Source: an uncultured Caryophanales bacterium
GTDB lineage: Bacteria; Bacillota_I; Bacilli_A; RFN20; CAG-826
Reading direction: 5' to 3'
DNA: 32,442 nt
NCBI GenBank assembly: GCA_902464635.1
Contig: CABQKC010000021.1
Span: forward strand, 1-32,442
This document shows, piece by piece, positions 1 through 9,210 of the stretch. The notes under the pieces were generated by a model that saw only the letters and a list, made by a program, of their open reading frames with translations, ran no database searches and was not told the origin of the DNA. A program made the position numbers and the translations under genes. Numbering within the stretch: position 1 is the stretch's first letter; each line of letters starts with the position of its first letter.

Positions 1-2
1 TG

Positions 3-83
3 GCCCTGCACTACAACGAGAAGGTTGGCAAGAGAAAGGTTAGGTGCTGGAGGGAAATTGTTGAATACTTCGATCAAAAGTGA
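3..83 (+). CDS. C-terminal 26 residues of a probable transposase (cut by window edge)
   Basis: An open frame enters from the left edge and stops at TGA (81-83). Its end, KRKVRCWREIVEYF, is basic and Trp-rich and resembles the ...W..PIRNW..I... tail of IS256-family (Mutator-type) transposases, but the match is loose. It is richer in G and C than the neighbouring DNA and uses TGA, which chromosomal genes here almost never do; both fit foreign origin. A possible terminal repeat follows at 112-136. The identification is an inference; only the reading frame is directly seen. Confidence 0.35.
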   Translation, partial: ALHYNEKVGKRKVRCWREIVEYFDQK

Positions 84-111
84 TTAGAATTAGTTATCTT
101 ACTGGGAAACG

Positions 112-136
112 TTTACACAAAATTCCTTATACTCTC
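112..136. repeat. possible right terminal repeat of an IS256-like element
   Basis: TTTACACAAAATTCC followed by TTATACTCTC resembles the right end of IS256-family elements, whose inverted ends contain TTTTGTGTAAA. It lies about 30 bp after the transposase-like stop codon, as expected. The left end is outside the window, so neither the inverted repeat nor a target duplication can be confirmed. The rest of 84-197 is AT-rich with no other feature seen. Confidence 0.3.
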
Positions 137-197
137 ATTTAAAATCGATTATTTATTAACTTAGTTTTAAAAAATAGATCAAATATTAATACACGGG

Positions 198-986
198 TTA
201 AATGGTTTTTCTTTTACGTTTGGTTTTGCGTTCATCTATAAGTACACCATAACGGATAGCGTCTAATGTGGGATTATAGTATTTGTAGCAGCTCAAAAAT
301 TTATCAACATCCTTGCCGATTAGTTTCTCTTCATATCCATCTTCATAAAAAATATTTAAGCCTTCATCATCAAAATATTTGACCAAAACCAATTTCTTTA
401 CATTCCTAGTTGATAGGTATTTGCTTCCTAGATAAGAAGTACTCTCGTAGAAATATTCGGGGAGTTCTTCTTCCGTTACAGGTCCAATTGTCCCATCTTT
501 ATTAGAAAGGAAACGAGTACATTCAAAACTTGAACCAACTATGCCTAATTTGCTTCCTAGACTTTGGTAATAAACATTAGCATCCACATATTTGGAGCCT
601 TCATCTATATAAGGAAGTTGCAATAGTTCAGCTTCCTTAGCATCATCAAATAGGTTCTTATTATCGATGTAGATTCCATTTTCATCAACCTGGAATTCAT
701 AATTCCCGTAACTAAATTTTCCACTCTTCTCCAAGGAAAATATATTGTCGTACAAGTGATATAGATCTAACCCTTTGACTAATTGATCATTATGAATTTT
801 AGTAGGTATGTCATTAAGGATAACTACATAACCCTTAAAAGGAAAATCTATAAGTTTGCTTAGATCTCCACTTGAAAGAATGAAAACAAAATCTCGTGGA
901 GATGAATGTTGTTTCTTAAATGCAGACATTATTTTTTGAAAGGATGCAACGTCTTTAATCCCTTTTGCTAAGTATATCATCAACAT
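198..986 (-). CDS. hypothetical protein, about 262 residues
   Basis: I do not recognise the family. The protein is soluble-looking, with no signal peptide and no membrane segment. It is rich in Tyr, Asp and Lys and ends in a strongly basic tail (DERKTKRKRKTI). The frame is open back to a TTG at 1007, but ATG 986 or ATG 980 (MIYLAKGIKDVASF) are more natural starts; none has a good Shine-Dalgarno sequence, so the start is uncertain. It lies between an insertion-sequence end and the terminator of the dehydrogenase gene and appears to be a single-gene unit. The nearby mobile DNA makes a truncated or acquired gene possible. Confidence 0.55.
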   Translation of the reverse strand: MLMIYLAKGIKDVASFQKIMSAFKKQHSSPRDFVFILSSGDLSKLIDFPFKGYVVILNDIPTKIHNDQLVKGLDLYHLYDNIFSLEKSGKFSYGNYEFQVDENGIYIDNKNLFDDAKEAELLQLPYIDEGSKYVDANVYYQSLGSKLGIVGSSFECTRFLSNKDGTIGPVTEEELPEYFYESTSYLGSKYLSTRNVKKLVLVKYFDDEGLNIFYEDGYEEKLIGKDVDKFLSCYKYYNPTLDAIRYGVLIDERKTKRKRKTI

Positions 987-1077
987 TATTTTGACAGCCC
1001 AAAGCAATTAAGACAAACCAAATTCAAAGCTAAGCCACTTATTAGGCAAAGATTAATGATTATTTAAAGTAATGGAT

Positions 1078-1108
1078 ATTAAAAATGTCCTGGGATAGCC
1101 AAGACATT
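1078..1108 (-). terminator. rho-independent terminator of the SDR gene
   Basis: On the minus strand, AATGTC (1108-1103) pairs with GACATT (1089-1084). A mismatch and three further inner pairs close a short loop, and the hairpin is followed by a TTTTT run (1085-1081). It lies just downstream of the stop at 1117. Confidence 0.6.
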
Positions 1109-1116
1109 ATTATTAA

Positions 1117-1896
1117 TTAAGCACCTTTCTTAAGTTGTTTAGCAGATACCTTAGTCACAAATTTCCTAGAGAAGAATCTTGGGGCAAAGCAAGATAACCT
1201 GTTTTTAAATCCCATGATGGCAAAGCTTTTCCCCTTAATTGATTTCTTATGACCATAAGTAGCGACATCTAGCGAACTATAAGGTTTAATCTTTGAGAAT
1301 GTATAGTCGTTATGGGCTTTAGATACAAATTTCGAATTAAATGGACCAGGGCAAAGAGTCAATAGATGGACATTAGTCTTCCTTAATTCATAGGCAATAG
1401 ATTCACCTAGAATTGCTACAAAGCTTTTAGTAGCGTGGTAAGTGCACATATATGGCCCAGGAACTAATCCTGCTATAGAAGAGATATTGATGATATGTCC
1501 TTCATCATTTTTAAGCATGTCATCAAGAAATACACGAGTGAAATACAAAAGGGCATTGCAGTTGACTTCAGTCATCTTTAATTGTTTTGAAATGACCATA
1601 TCCTTGAAATCGCAGCAATCACCAAACCCGGCCGCATTAACTAGATTATTAACGAAATATCCATTGGTTTTGGTAAAATCGAAAACCTTTTGCAAATCAT
1701 CAACTAAAGATAAATCCGCGACTAATAAATCAATTTGAGTATCAGGGCTTTTTTCTTTTACATAGGCTTCGGTTTCCTTTAGACCTGTTTCGTCAACATC
1801 AACCAAAACCAAATTGTTGCCGTTTTTAGCATAAATATGGGCAAATTCTTTGCCAAGGCCACCACCGGCACCGGTTATAAGAGTAACTTTTTCCAT
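1117..1896 (-). CDS. short-chain dehydrogenase/reductase (SDR family)
   Basis: A classical SDR of 259 residues, a cytoplasmic NAD(P)(H)-dependent oxidoreductase of unknown substrate. The Rossmann motif TGAGGGLG is at 8-15, the structural NAAG at 87-90, the catalytic Ser at 139/140 (ISSIAG), and Tyr153 with Lys157 form the YxxxK signature (YHATK). An acidic residue after the second strand (LVDVD, 31-35) hints at NAD(H) preference, which is inference. The frame stays open for 22 further codons, but ATG 1896 is preceded by AGAAGGA at good spacing and begins directly at the first Rossmann strand, so I chose it. A basic, hydrophobic C-terminal tail (residues 220-259) follows the core, as in the DltE/YbbO-like subgroup. 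It is a monocistronic unit divergent from the lipoprotein cluster. Confidence 0.9.
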   Translation of the reverse strand: MEKVTLITGAGGGLGKEFAHIYAKNGNNLVLVDVDETGLKETEAYVKEKSPDTQIDLLVADLSLVDDLQKVFDFTKTNGYFVNNLVNAAGFGDCCDFKDMVISKQLKMTEVNCNALLYFTRVFLDDMLKNDEGHIINISSIAGLVPGPYMCTYHATKSFVAILGESIAYELRKTNVHLLTLCPGPFNSKFVSKAHNDYTFSKIKPYSSLDVATYGHKKSIKGKSFAIMGFKNRLSCFAPRFFSRKFVTKVSAKQLKKGA

Positions 1897-2103
1897 TAAA
1901 TTTAATTCCTTCTTGAACGTAGTATACTTCCTTTTGTCAAAAAGTGTTTTAGAAAATAGCAAAACCGCTACACGGGTCGCTTCTTTTTTTAAATCAAATA
2001 ATAATCGAATTATATCAATGTAAAAATATGAGAATTTTCCAATCGAAAAATAAATAGATTATTTTTATAGCAGGAGTAGAATAGTGAGAATTTTGGAGCA
2101 GGT

Positions 2104-3738
2104 ATGAAAAGAAAATCATTAATTGCATTAACTCTTCCACTTATCCTAGGGATTGCTAGCTGTGCAGGAGAAAGCACTTCAAGTAGCAGTCAAACTAATA
2201 CAGAAACGGAAGAAAGTTCAACCGTCGTTACAACCGAGTCTAGCAAAGATAGCACTTCTTCAGTCGACCCAAATCAATTGAATCTAAAATTTGCTATCGC
2301 TGGAGATGAAGCCATTTTATTGAAAGTCAGTGGCAATGTCGAAGAAGTCGAAATCCCTTCAACTTATGAAGGTAAACCAGTCACTAGAATTGGCGAAAAT
2401 GCATTTGAAGGCATGACGAAAATGAGAAAGCTAGTCCTTAATGAAGGTGTTAGGGAAATAGAGAAAAGCGCTTTCTCTGGTTGCACTAATCTTGATGACA
2501 TTACTTTACCAAGTTCATTAAGAAAAATAGATAATTACGCGTTCGTAAATATCCCTTATCTAGAAAGTCTTACTTTACCTGAAGGGCTAGTCGAAATCGG
2601 TTCTGCCGTATTTTCTGGCTGCAAGGGGCTAAAAAATATATCGATACCTAATTCGATCGAAAAAATTGGCGGGAATAATTTTTCTAGCGAGAAACTAGTA
2701 ACCACCACCTATGAAGGAATTGATTATTTAGGCAATGAAACTAATCCATACGTCTTAGCGTTAAGGCTTAACGAAGGCAATGTTTCACCCGCCTCTATTA
2801 AATTACACGAGAATACAAAAGTTCTCGGTGGCTCTTTATTAGAAAGTGAATCTAGCGTTACTAGCATTACCTTAAACGAAGGGCTAGTTACAATTGGGGG
2901 AAGTTCATTAAGAGGCACTTCCATTGCTTCGATTACTATACCAAGTTCAGTAAAGACTATTTCTGAATATGCCTTCAGTGGTTGCAAGTCCCTAAAAGAA
3001 TGCACGATTAACGGGAATGGACTAAAAGTAATTGAACACGAGGCTTTCTCTGGAGCAGCTGCCTTAATCAAATTAGAAATACCAAGTTCAGTTGAAGAAA
3101 TCGGTTATTATGCATTCACTGAATTTGATTCCGCTTCAAGCTTCACCTATAACGTTAAAGATAACGGCAATTACATCGGAAACGAAACTGATCCATATCA
3201 TGCCTTTATCGGAATGGTTGATAACAAAGCCACTGCTTTTACTTTGGATTTATCAGTTAAAATCCTAGCAGGACAATGTTTTAGAGATGCAACTAACCTT
3301 GCTTCCATTACTATTCCAAATTCAGTCACCTATATTGGGGATGGGGCTTTCTTCCAAGCAACATCATTAACCTCAGTAACCATTCCATCTAGTGTAGAAA
3401 TAATGGAAGGCGCTACATTTGATTCTTGTTCTTCTTTAACTTCTATCAAACTAGAAAACTCCCCAGCCATATTAAAATCAGGATTTGCTCAATCTTGCAC
3501 TTCCTTAACTTCTTTTACTATCCCAAGCAGTGTTAAGAAATTAGAAACCGGCCTATTTGATAGAGATACTTCTTTAGAAGAATTATATATTCCTTCAACA
3601 GTAGTCGAAATTGAATCTGGTGCGATTAGAAGCGTTCCAAACACAGTTTTAAATATCCAAGTCGAAAAAGCTTTGCCAATGTATGAAAAGAATTGGTTTA
3701 GCGGAGTTAAAGAATTCCATTACGGTATTAATAAATAA
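2104..3738 (+). CDS. BspA-like leucine-rich-repeat lipoprotein
   Basis: A 544-residue surface lipoprotein. The signal peptide ends in a lipobox (GIASC) with Cys20 as the lipidation site, followed by a Ser/Thr/Glu-rich linker to about residue 55. The rest is built of LRR_5 (BspA/TpLRR) repeats with the consensus I..AF.gC..L..I.IPsSV..I. Two short insertions of similar sequence, YLGNETNPYVLAL (about 208) and YIGNETDPYHAFI (about 358), separate repeat blocks, a pattern known in other BspA-like proteins. Such repeats usually mediate binding to host or microbial surfaces; the ligand here is unknown. GGAG eight bases before ATG supports the start. It is the first of three lipoprotein genes reading the same way (18 and 8 bp gaps). 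Confidence 0.9.
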   Translation: MKRKSLIALTLPLILGIASCAGESTSSSSQTNTETEESSTVVTTESSKDSTSSVDPNQLNLKFAIAGDEAILLKVSGNVEEVEIPSTYEGKPVTRIGENAFEGMTKMRKLVLNEGVREIEKSAFSGCTNLDDITLPSSLRKIDNYAFVNIPYLESLTLPEGLVEIGSAVFSGCKGLKNISIPNSIEKIGGNNFSSEKLVTTTYEGIDYLGNETNPYVLALRLNEGNVSPASIKLHENTKVLGGSLLESESSVTSITLNEGLVTIGGSSLRGTSIASITIPSSVKTISEYAFSGCKSLKECTINGNGLKVIEHEAFSGAAALIKLEIPSSVEEIGYYAFTEFDSASSFTYNVKDNGNYIGNETDPYHAFIGMVDNKATAFTLDLSVKILAGQCFRDATNLASITIPNSVTYIGDGAFFQATSLTSVTIPSSVEIMEGATFDSCSSLTSIKLENSPAILKSGFAQSCTSLTSFTIPSSVKKLETGLFDRDTSLEELYIPSTVVEIESGAIRSVPNTVLNIQVEKALPMYEKNWFSGVKEFHYGINK

Positions 3739-3756
3739 CAAAGGACAAAATATAAA

Positions 3757-5691
3757 ATGAAACAAAAACTATTATTTACTTTATGCGCATCTATCTTAAC
3801 TTTAGGAATCTCTTCCTGTGGAACTGAGATTTCTTCTTCTAAAACTAGTTCAACTGAAGGAACTTCTGAAGTTAGCAAAACTGACACAGGGTCTACTACA
3901 ACTAGCCAAACAAGCAAAACTACAAGTGAATCTACTAGCGAATCCACTAGCGAATCTTCTACTTCTATAATCGAAGATAATGCTAATCTTGCTCAAGTTA
4001 AGCAGGCCTTAATGAATGCATCTAGTTTAGTATCCACTAAGACAATCAATTCCTCTTTATCAATTAGAGAAAATGAATATCGTCAAGTCGAAGTCGATGG
4101 AGTCCAAACATTAAAAAATACTAGATACTCTACATCAAATAACACCTTATCCTTCTTTGCTAATAAAGTATTGTCAGTCGAAGAAGAAAGAATCAATTCT
4201 GCTACAAACGATACTGAAGAAATCACCAAGACCAAGACTAATTATGGAATTGCAAATGGTGTTTTTGTAAAAGAAGTTTCTGATTATTCAAAAGCCGATG
4301 ACAAATATGAAGTCAATTCATTAAAATCCAAAGGAGAAAAAGTCGGAGCCGAAATAAGCGAAGAAAACGCTAACAACATCTTTGCTAACGGCTTATTTAA
4401 TGTTGTTACAGCTTCTTTAAATAAGAAAGACCAATCTAACCCAGTTGCTTATATCACGGCCAATTATCTTGATAAATTCAAAAATGGCCATGTTAACAAA
4501 GAAGAAAATACCTATTCTTTAAGTGCAGAAGAAACAACTAAAGATGATGTTGATAAGGATGTGTTTAATGAATACCAATTAACATTATCTTTCAATAATG
4601 ATGGGGCTTTAATTAATGCAGAGGGCACCTTCGCTGCTTTTGAATCTAACGCAGGGGTCAAAGGAAACAAGAATTTTGAATATATTGTTAACTTTAATCA
4701 AGAAGTCGGAACTAGAGCAAATTCCGATTTGGATTTTGATAAATATTTCTTCCAAAATGAAGAAGAATTATCAATTGGTTTCTCTACTACTAAACTAGGA
4801 ACAGTTGAAGATAACATCAAATCATTAGATACTCCATATTTCATTAGAGTTACCAAAAATCTTGCTAGCAAGAACGAAAATATCGATAAGGTAAAGCTAT
4901 TTAACGTTACAAATGCCGCTAACGAAGATTGCTCTTCTTGCTATGAATTAGTCGAAGAAGACGATGCCACTAAGTTCACATTAAAGAAGGCTGGTAGTTA
5001 TACGCTTCATTTTAAGACGACAAAGATCGAAGATATCCAAATTGAAATTAGTGTTATTGCAAACGAGATTACCTCTATTGCTTTCCCAGAAATGAAAACA
5101 GTCTTTAGCGCATTCACCAAAGACAATTCATATCTCCCTGGTTCAATATTAAAAGGAGAAACTCCATTCGCAATCGAAGCCGGCGGAGAAAACGCTACTG
5201 ATGATATTTCGTTCTCTATCAGTGGCGATGATTCTGCTACAGTCACAAAAACTGAAACTGCTTTTAATTACAAACTTAATACAACCAAGGCATCCACCTT
5301 ATCAATTAAGGCTACTTCTAAGACTTTAGGTGAAAGTAAGTCCATCACCAAGCAAGTAAAGGTTTATGATACAACCGATGAAAGCATTGCTGCTTTCTTA
5401 GGAAATACTGCCTGGTCAACCGCTGGGAATGTTACTGGCAACATCAAAACACTTACATTTGGCTATGAAAGTGGGACCACTGGCACATTTGAATTAGTAG
5501 TTAAGAATGATGCAGTTGTAAATGGAACTTATTCAGTTACAAATGGAGCCGTTTCAGTTGAAGTAACCGAAAATCCAAGCAAGAGCACAATTGTCCTAAC
5601 TAGCATCAAAGTCACCGAAGGAAGGGGCGATATAGTTGTCGCCGTCTGCAAAGCCGGATTAGTTAGACCTGAATACGTCTTGCAAAACTAG
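3757..5691 (+). CDS. large lipoprotein with Ser/Thr-rich linker and Ig-like region
   Basis: A 644-residue predicted lipoprotein of unknown function. The signal peptide ends at GISSC, with Cys21 as the lipidation site. A low-complexity linker follows to about residue 70 and contains a near-perfect STSE repeat. The central part (about 75-330) is a mixed alpha/beta domain I do not recognise. Residues about 420-540 look like bacterial Ig-like modules (IEISVIANEITSIAF and similar). The last 100 residues form a small beta-rich domain (FLGNTAWSTAGNV to the end). It sits 18 bp after the LRR lipoprotein and 8 bp before the next one, with AAAGGAC as ribosome site. A role in the cell envelope or in polymer capture is inferred from context only. 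Confidence 0.8.
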   Translation: MKQKLLFTLCASILTLGISSCGTEISSSKTSSTEGTSEVSKTDTGSTTTSQTSKTTSESTSESTSESSTSIIEDNANLAQVKQALMNASSLVSTKTINSSLSIRENEYRQVEVDGVQTLKNTRYSTSNNTLSFFANKVLSVEEERINSATNDTEEITKTKTNYGIANGVFVKEVSDYSKADDKYEVNSLKSKGEKVGAEISEENANNIFANGLFNVVTASLNKKDQSNPVAYITANYLDKFKNGHVNKEENTYSLSAEETTKDDVDKDVFNEYQLTLSFNNDGALINAEGTFAAFESNAGVKGNKNFEYIVNFNQEVGTRANSDLDFDKYFFQNEEELSIGFSTTKLGTVEDNIKSLDTPYFIRVTKNLASKNENIDKVKLFNVTNAANEDCSSCYELVEEDDATKFTLKKAGSYTLHFKTTKIEDIQIEISVIANEITSIAFPEMKTVFSAFTKDNSYLPGSILKGETPFAIEAGGENATDDISFSISGDDSATVTKTETAFNYKLNTTKASTLSIKATSKTLGESKSITKQVKVYDTTDESIAAFLGNTAWSTAGNVTGNIKTLTFGYESGTTGTFELVVKNDAVVNGTYSVTNGAVSVEVTENPSKSTIVLTSIKVTEGRGDIVVAVCKAGLVRPEYVLQN

Positions 5692-5699
5692 GAGTTTAT

Positions 5700-7427
5700 A
5701 TGAATAAAAAATTATTAATTATTTCATTGCCACTTCTAACTTTATTAGTAGGTTGTAATGAGCCAGCTTCTTCCTCCTCCCCTATTTCTAGCGAACCCAT
5801 ATCTTCAAAATCAAACCAAGAAACCCAATTAGAAGAAACTCTAGAAAAGCTAAAAGAAGGATATAAATTAGAAGTACTTTATAACCAACATGTTAAAGTT
5901 GCCTCTGGCAATGAATCGGAAAGTGATTTCTTTAAATTACTAGACATATCCGCTAGCAAAGACATTTATAGATCGACATCCTATAAAGAAGTGACCGATG
6001 TATCCCTTGTTAATAAAGATTCTTTTGTTAACGATATCTCTTATAGCAATAAGAACGGAAAACTAGTCGAATCTAGGTTGACCATAGAAAATGTTATTGA
6101 AGATAAACAAGTAGTCGATTCTTCTTCGTCCCTAATTAGCTGGGCCGATTCTAATCTAGATAACTTCTTTGGAGTCTTTAACTTTGCTTCACTAGAGAAG
6201 AATGAAGAAGGCAATTATATCTATAAAGGAAAGATAAATGCCTTACAAAGACATAAAATAGCAGCCCAGTTATTAGGAATAGATGAATCAGGCCGTGCGA
6301 TTAATGAAATTAGCTTTAGTTTTGAAGGCGAAGATCTTTATCTAAATGTTAAATTCGATACATACCGAACTAATATTTTAGGAGGTATGGCTGCAGTTGA
6401 TGTTACAGATAATATCAAAGCCAAAATCATTAAAGCAGGTGAAGTAGCTACCCCAGTAAGCAAAATAGCAAAAGAAGAAGATAAAACTTTTGTTGACGCT
6501 TTTAAGAAACTCCAAAACCTTAACTTCAAAACTACTGCTAAAAATTATGAAATCAAATATAAAGACGGTAGATACGAATTAGCTAGTAGCGCTTCTTGCC
6601 TAGTTTCATCTTCATCAATCCAAACTACTATCAAAGACGAAAACGATAAGATAGTTTCTGATGATGTTTATTTTAAGACTGAACACGGGATGCAAAAGGC
6701 TGTTAAATTTGGCGAAGAATATTACGCTAGCTTAACTCCAATCGATAGAGCTATCTCCTCATATTTCCCAACCTATAAGATTTCTAGCGTATTCTTTAAC
6801 AAAGAAGGAAATAAATATACCCTAGATAATGCATACACAGGGTTAATATCCTCAACTTATTTATTCTCCCCTTTTGTTAACGATGACATTAAGAATCTAG
6901 AGATTACAATAAGCGATTCTAAGATTGATATTGTTTCAACTAGCGATGGCAATGGAACAACTATTTTTGGAGAAAAAGAAGAATTTAGCTACGAAGAAAT
7001 CGGAACCCAAACTGATTTTGATTCTAACGGAGTTAAATATGATTCTTCTACTTTATCATGGAAGAAAGTAATTAGGGATTCTTCTACTTATAAAAGGTTA
7101 GTATCGGAGGCCATAAACGAAGAGACATTAAATAAAATTCCTTTCTTTGGTGGAGTTTATGTAGAAGCAAAATATGTTGAATCTGGTTTCTCTTATCCAT
7201 ATTTATCAGTAACAGTAAATAGCCAAACCCAAGCCCAGGAATTAGAAACTAAATATGATGCCGCTCTTCCTTTAGCAGGATTTAAGCTTAATAAAGAGAC
7301 TGATGCATATGAAATAAGTGTTGGAAATGAAACGCTTCAAGTAGTCCCTGTAGCACAGGCAATGCAAGATTTATCAGGAAATACTTCATATGTATTTGCC
7401 TTGATCTTAAATAAAACAAGCAAATAA
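5700..7427 (+). CDS. lipoprotein of unknown function
   Basis: A 575-residue predicted lipoprotein. The signal peptide ends at LLVGC (Cys19) and is followed by a Ser-rich linker (ASSSSPISSEP). The body has no family I can name. The C-terminal 100 residues (Y..Y.SV.., then LPLAGFKLNKETDAYEIS) resemble in layout the C-terminus of the 802-residue lipoprotein at 24493-26901: a helix ending in L..GF, a Tyr-containing strand and a final beta strand ending in K. AGGAG six bases before ATG fixes the start. It is the last gene of the lipoprotein unit and is followed by a clear terminator. Confidence 0.8.
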   Translation: MNKKLLIISLPLLTLLVGCNEPASSSSPISSEPISSKSNQETQLEETLEKLKEGYKLEVLYNQHVKVASGNESESDFFKLLDISASKDIYRSTSYKEVTDVSLVNKDSFVNDISYSNKNGKLVESRLTIENVIEDKQVVDSSSSLISWADSNLDNFFGVFNFASLEKNEEGNYIYKGKINALQRHKIAAQLLGIDESGRAINEISFSFEGEDLYLNVKFDTYRTNILGGMAAVDVTDNIKAKIIKAGEVATPVSKIAKEEDKTFVDAFKKLQNLNFKTTAKNYEIKYKDGRYELASSASCLVSSSSIQTTIKDENDKIVSDDVYFKTEHGMQKAVKFGEEYYASLTPIDRAISSYFPTYKISSVFFNKEGNKYTLDNAYTGLISSTYLFSPFVNDDIKNLEITISDSKIDIVSTSDGNGTTIFGEKEEFSYEEIGTQTDFDSNGVKYDSSTLSWKKVIRDSSTYKRLVSEAINEETLNKIPFFGGVYVEAKYVESGFSYPYLSVTVNSQTQAQELETKYDAALPLAGFKLNKETDAYEISVGNETLQVVPVAQAMQDLSGNTSYVFALILNKTSK

Positions 7428-7446
7428 CTAACATAATAATGATTAA

Positions 7447-7469
7447 GGGCAGGATTAACTGCTCTTTTT
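7447..7469 (+). terminator. rho-independent terminator of the lipoprotein unit
   Basis: GGGCAG (7447-7452) pairs with CTGCTC (7459-7464), with one G-U pair and a loop of GATTAA, followed by TTTTT. It separates the lipoprotein genes from recN. Confidence 0.75.
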
Positions 7470-7474
7470 CATTT

Positions 7475-7506
7475 TAGACATCTATGTTTTAAAAAAGCGT
7501 TATAAT
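7475..7506 (+). promoter_or_regulatory. promoter of recN, apparently leaderless
   Basis: A perfect TATAAT at 7501-7506 lies six bases before the GTG start at 7513. The best -35-like hexamer is TAGACA (7475-7480), 20 bp upstream, which is a long spacer. With normal initiation the transcript would begin at or next to the start codon. No Shine-Dalgarno sequence is present. Confidence 0.55.
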
Positions 7507-7512
7507 AAGTCC

Positions 7513-9180
7513 GTGTTAAAAAGACTTTGTATTAATAACCTTGCAATTATCTCCAATATAGATTCGACATTCGAAGATGGTTTTAGCGTTCTTACAGGTG
7601 AAACGGGAGCTGGAAAAAGCCTTGTAATCGATTCACTTTCCCTCCTTTTAGGAAGCAGGGCCTCTACTGAATTAATTAGAAAAGGAGAAGAAAAGGCTAT
7701 CGTAAAAGGTTATTTTGAAGTTAATAAGCCCCAACTAGAAGCCTTGTTCTTAAAATTAATCATCCCTTATAACCAGGGTGAAATAGAAATAGAAAGAGTA
7801 ATAGGTAGAAATAAGAGTTACATAAAGGTTAATAACACCCCTACTAGCTTAATTGATTTATCTAAAATCGCTCCCTATTTAGCAGATATCCATTCCCAAT
7901 TCGATTTTGAAAAGATATTAAATGAAGATAATTACCTAGGTATCATAGATGGGTTTTCTTTTGATTTAGTCTCGTCTTATAAAGAGAAATATCAAGTAGC
8001 CCTGAATCAATATAAAGTTGCTAAAGAAGCCTATTCATCATTATTAGACAAGCAAAAGCAAATTGATTCCAATTATGATTTCTATCTGTATCAATATAAC
8101 GAATTAAAGCAAATGGATTTAAAAGAAGATGAAGAAAAGCAAATCCAAGAAGAAATATCCCTGCTAGAAAACTTTGATAAAATCCATTCTCTCCAAGAAG
8201 AGACAAAGCAGTTGCTTAATGGCGATTTCCTAGATAAATTCTTTGAATTAGATAATAACCTTGAAAAGCTTTCTTCCTACCAAGAAAAATATAAAGAAGC
8301 CTATTCATTGATAGATGAAAGATATCTTGAATTAAATGATTATTTATCTTCATTAAAGAAGAAATTCGATGATATAGATTATGATCCTGCTAGGTTAGAT
8401 GAATTAAATCAAAGACAAGTGGATATAATCGCCTTAAAAAGGAAATATAAGAAGGATTTCAATGAACTTCTTTCCTATAAAGATGAATTGTCATTGCTGC
8501 TAGAAAATAAGGATAATCTTTCTAATGAAATAAATAAAAAGAAGGAAGAAATGGATAAATTATTCCTTGCTACATTAGAAAAAGGAAAAGAATTAAGCAA
8601 GATAAGGCAATCTTTATCAAATAAAATTGAAAAAGAATTAGAACGTAGTCTTAATGACCTTCTTTTGAAAGCTAAGTTTAAGATAATGTTTGCTCCAACA
8701 GAAAAAGAAGATGATTCAATATTCCTTGAAAGCGGCATCGATAAAATAGATTTCCTAATCGAAACAAATATTGGAGAAGGATTAAAGAGCTTATCCAAGA
8801 TAATATCTGGAGGAGAAGCTAGCAGGATTATGCTTGCCTTTAAATCTTTATTCATAAAAGCCAATAAGGTACCTACTGTTATTTTTGATGAAATCGATAC
8901 AGGTATATCAGGAGAAACAGCCCAAGCTGTTGCTAGGAAAATAAAAGAAATATCTTTATCAACTCAAGTTATTTCGATTACCCATATGCCTCAAGTTGCT
9001 TCACTTAGCGATCATCACATCTTGATTAGCAAGGTCATAAAAGATGGCAGGACGTATGCTAAAATGAAAGAATTGAACCTAAAAGAAAAAATTAAACAAG
9101 TCGCATATCTAATTTCAGGAGATAAAATCACCACTTCACAACTAGAATATGCAAAAGAAATGGTTTTGGGAAGCAATTAA
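7513..9180 (+). CDS. recN: DNA repair protein RecN
   Basis: A 555-residue SMC-like ATPase that acts early in double-strand-break repair and organises DNA ends for recombination. The N-terminal ATPase lobe begins LKRLCINNLAII and has Walker A GETGAGKS at 29-36. A long Lys/Glu-rich coiled coil occupies about 150-370. The C-terminal lobe has the ABC signature ISGGEASR (about 432) and Walker B FDEIDTG (about 456-462), followed by the H-loop region SITHMPQ. Length matches the family. The start is GTG 7513, the only start compatible with the conserved N-terminus, and it lies six bases after a TATAAT box with no ribosome site, so translation is probably leaderless. The gene is convergent with the dipeptidase gene. 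Confidence 0.95.
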   Translation: MLKRLCINNLAIISNIDSTFEDGFSVLTGETGAGKSLVIDSLSLLLGSRASTELIRKGEEKAIVKGYFEVNKPQLEALFLKLIIPYNQGEIEIERVIGRNKSYIKVNNTPTSLIDLSKIAPYLADIHSQFDFEKILNEDNYLGIIDGFSFDLVSSYKEKYQVALNQYKVAKEAYSSLLDKQKQIDSNYDFYLYQYNELKQMDLKEDEEKQIQEEISLLENFDKIHSLQEETKQLLNGDFLDKFFELDNNLEKLSSYQEKYKEAYSLIDERYLELNDYLSSLKKKFDDIDYDPARLDELNQRQVDIIALKRKYKKDFNELLSYKDELSLLLENKDNLSNEINKKKEEMDKLFLATLEKGKELSKIRQSLSNKIEKELERSLNDLLLKAKFKIMFAPTEKEDDSIFLESGIDKIDFLIETNIGEGLKSLSKIISGGEASRIMLAFKSLFIKANKVPTVIFDEIDTGISGETAQAVARKIKEISLSTQVISITHMPQVASLSDHHILISKVIKDGRTYAKMKELNLKEKIKQVAYLISGDKITTSQLEYAKEMVLGSN

Positions 9181-9203
9181 AAACGTGGCAATCAACCAGT
9201 TTT
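9180..9203. terminator. bidirectional terminator between recN and the dipeptidase gene
   Basis: AAAAC (9180-9184) pairs with GTTTT (9199-9203) and TGG (9186-9188) with CCA (9196-9198), with one bulged G and a 7-base loop. T-rich sequence lies on both exits. It sits between two converging stop codons. The helix is short, so strength is uncertain. Confidence 0.45.
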
Positions 9204-9210
9204 ACTTTAT

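Noticed and set aside
1960..1990. Terminator-like hairpin and T-run on the plus strand before the LRR lipoprotein
   Set aside because: The stem is only three to four pairs and no plus-strand gene lies upstream.
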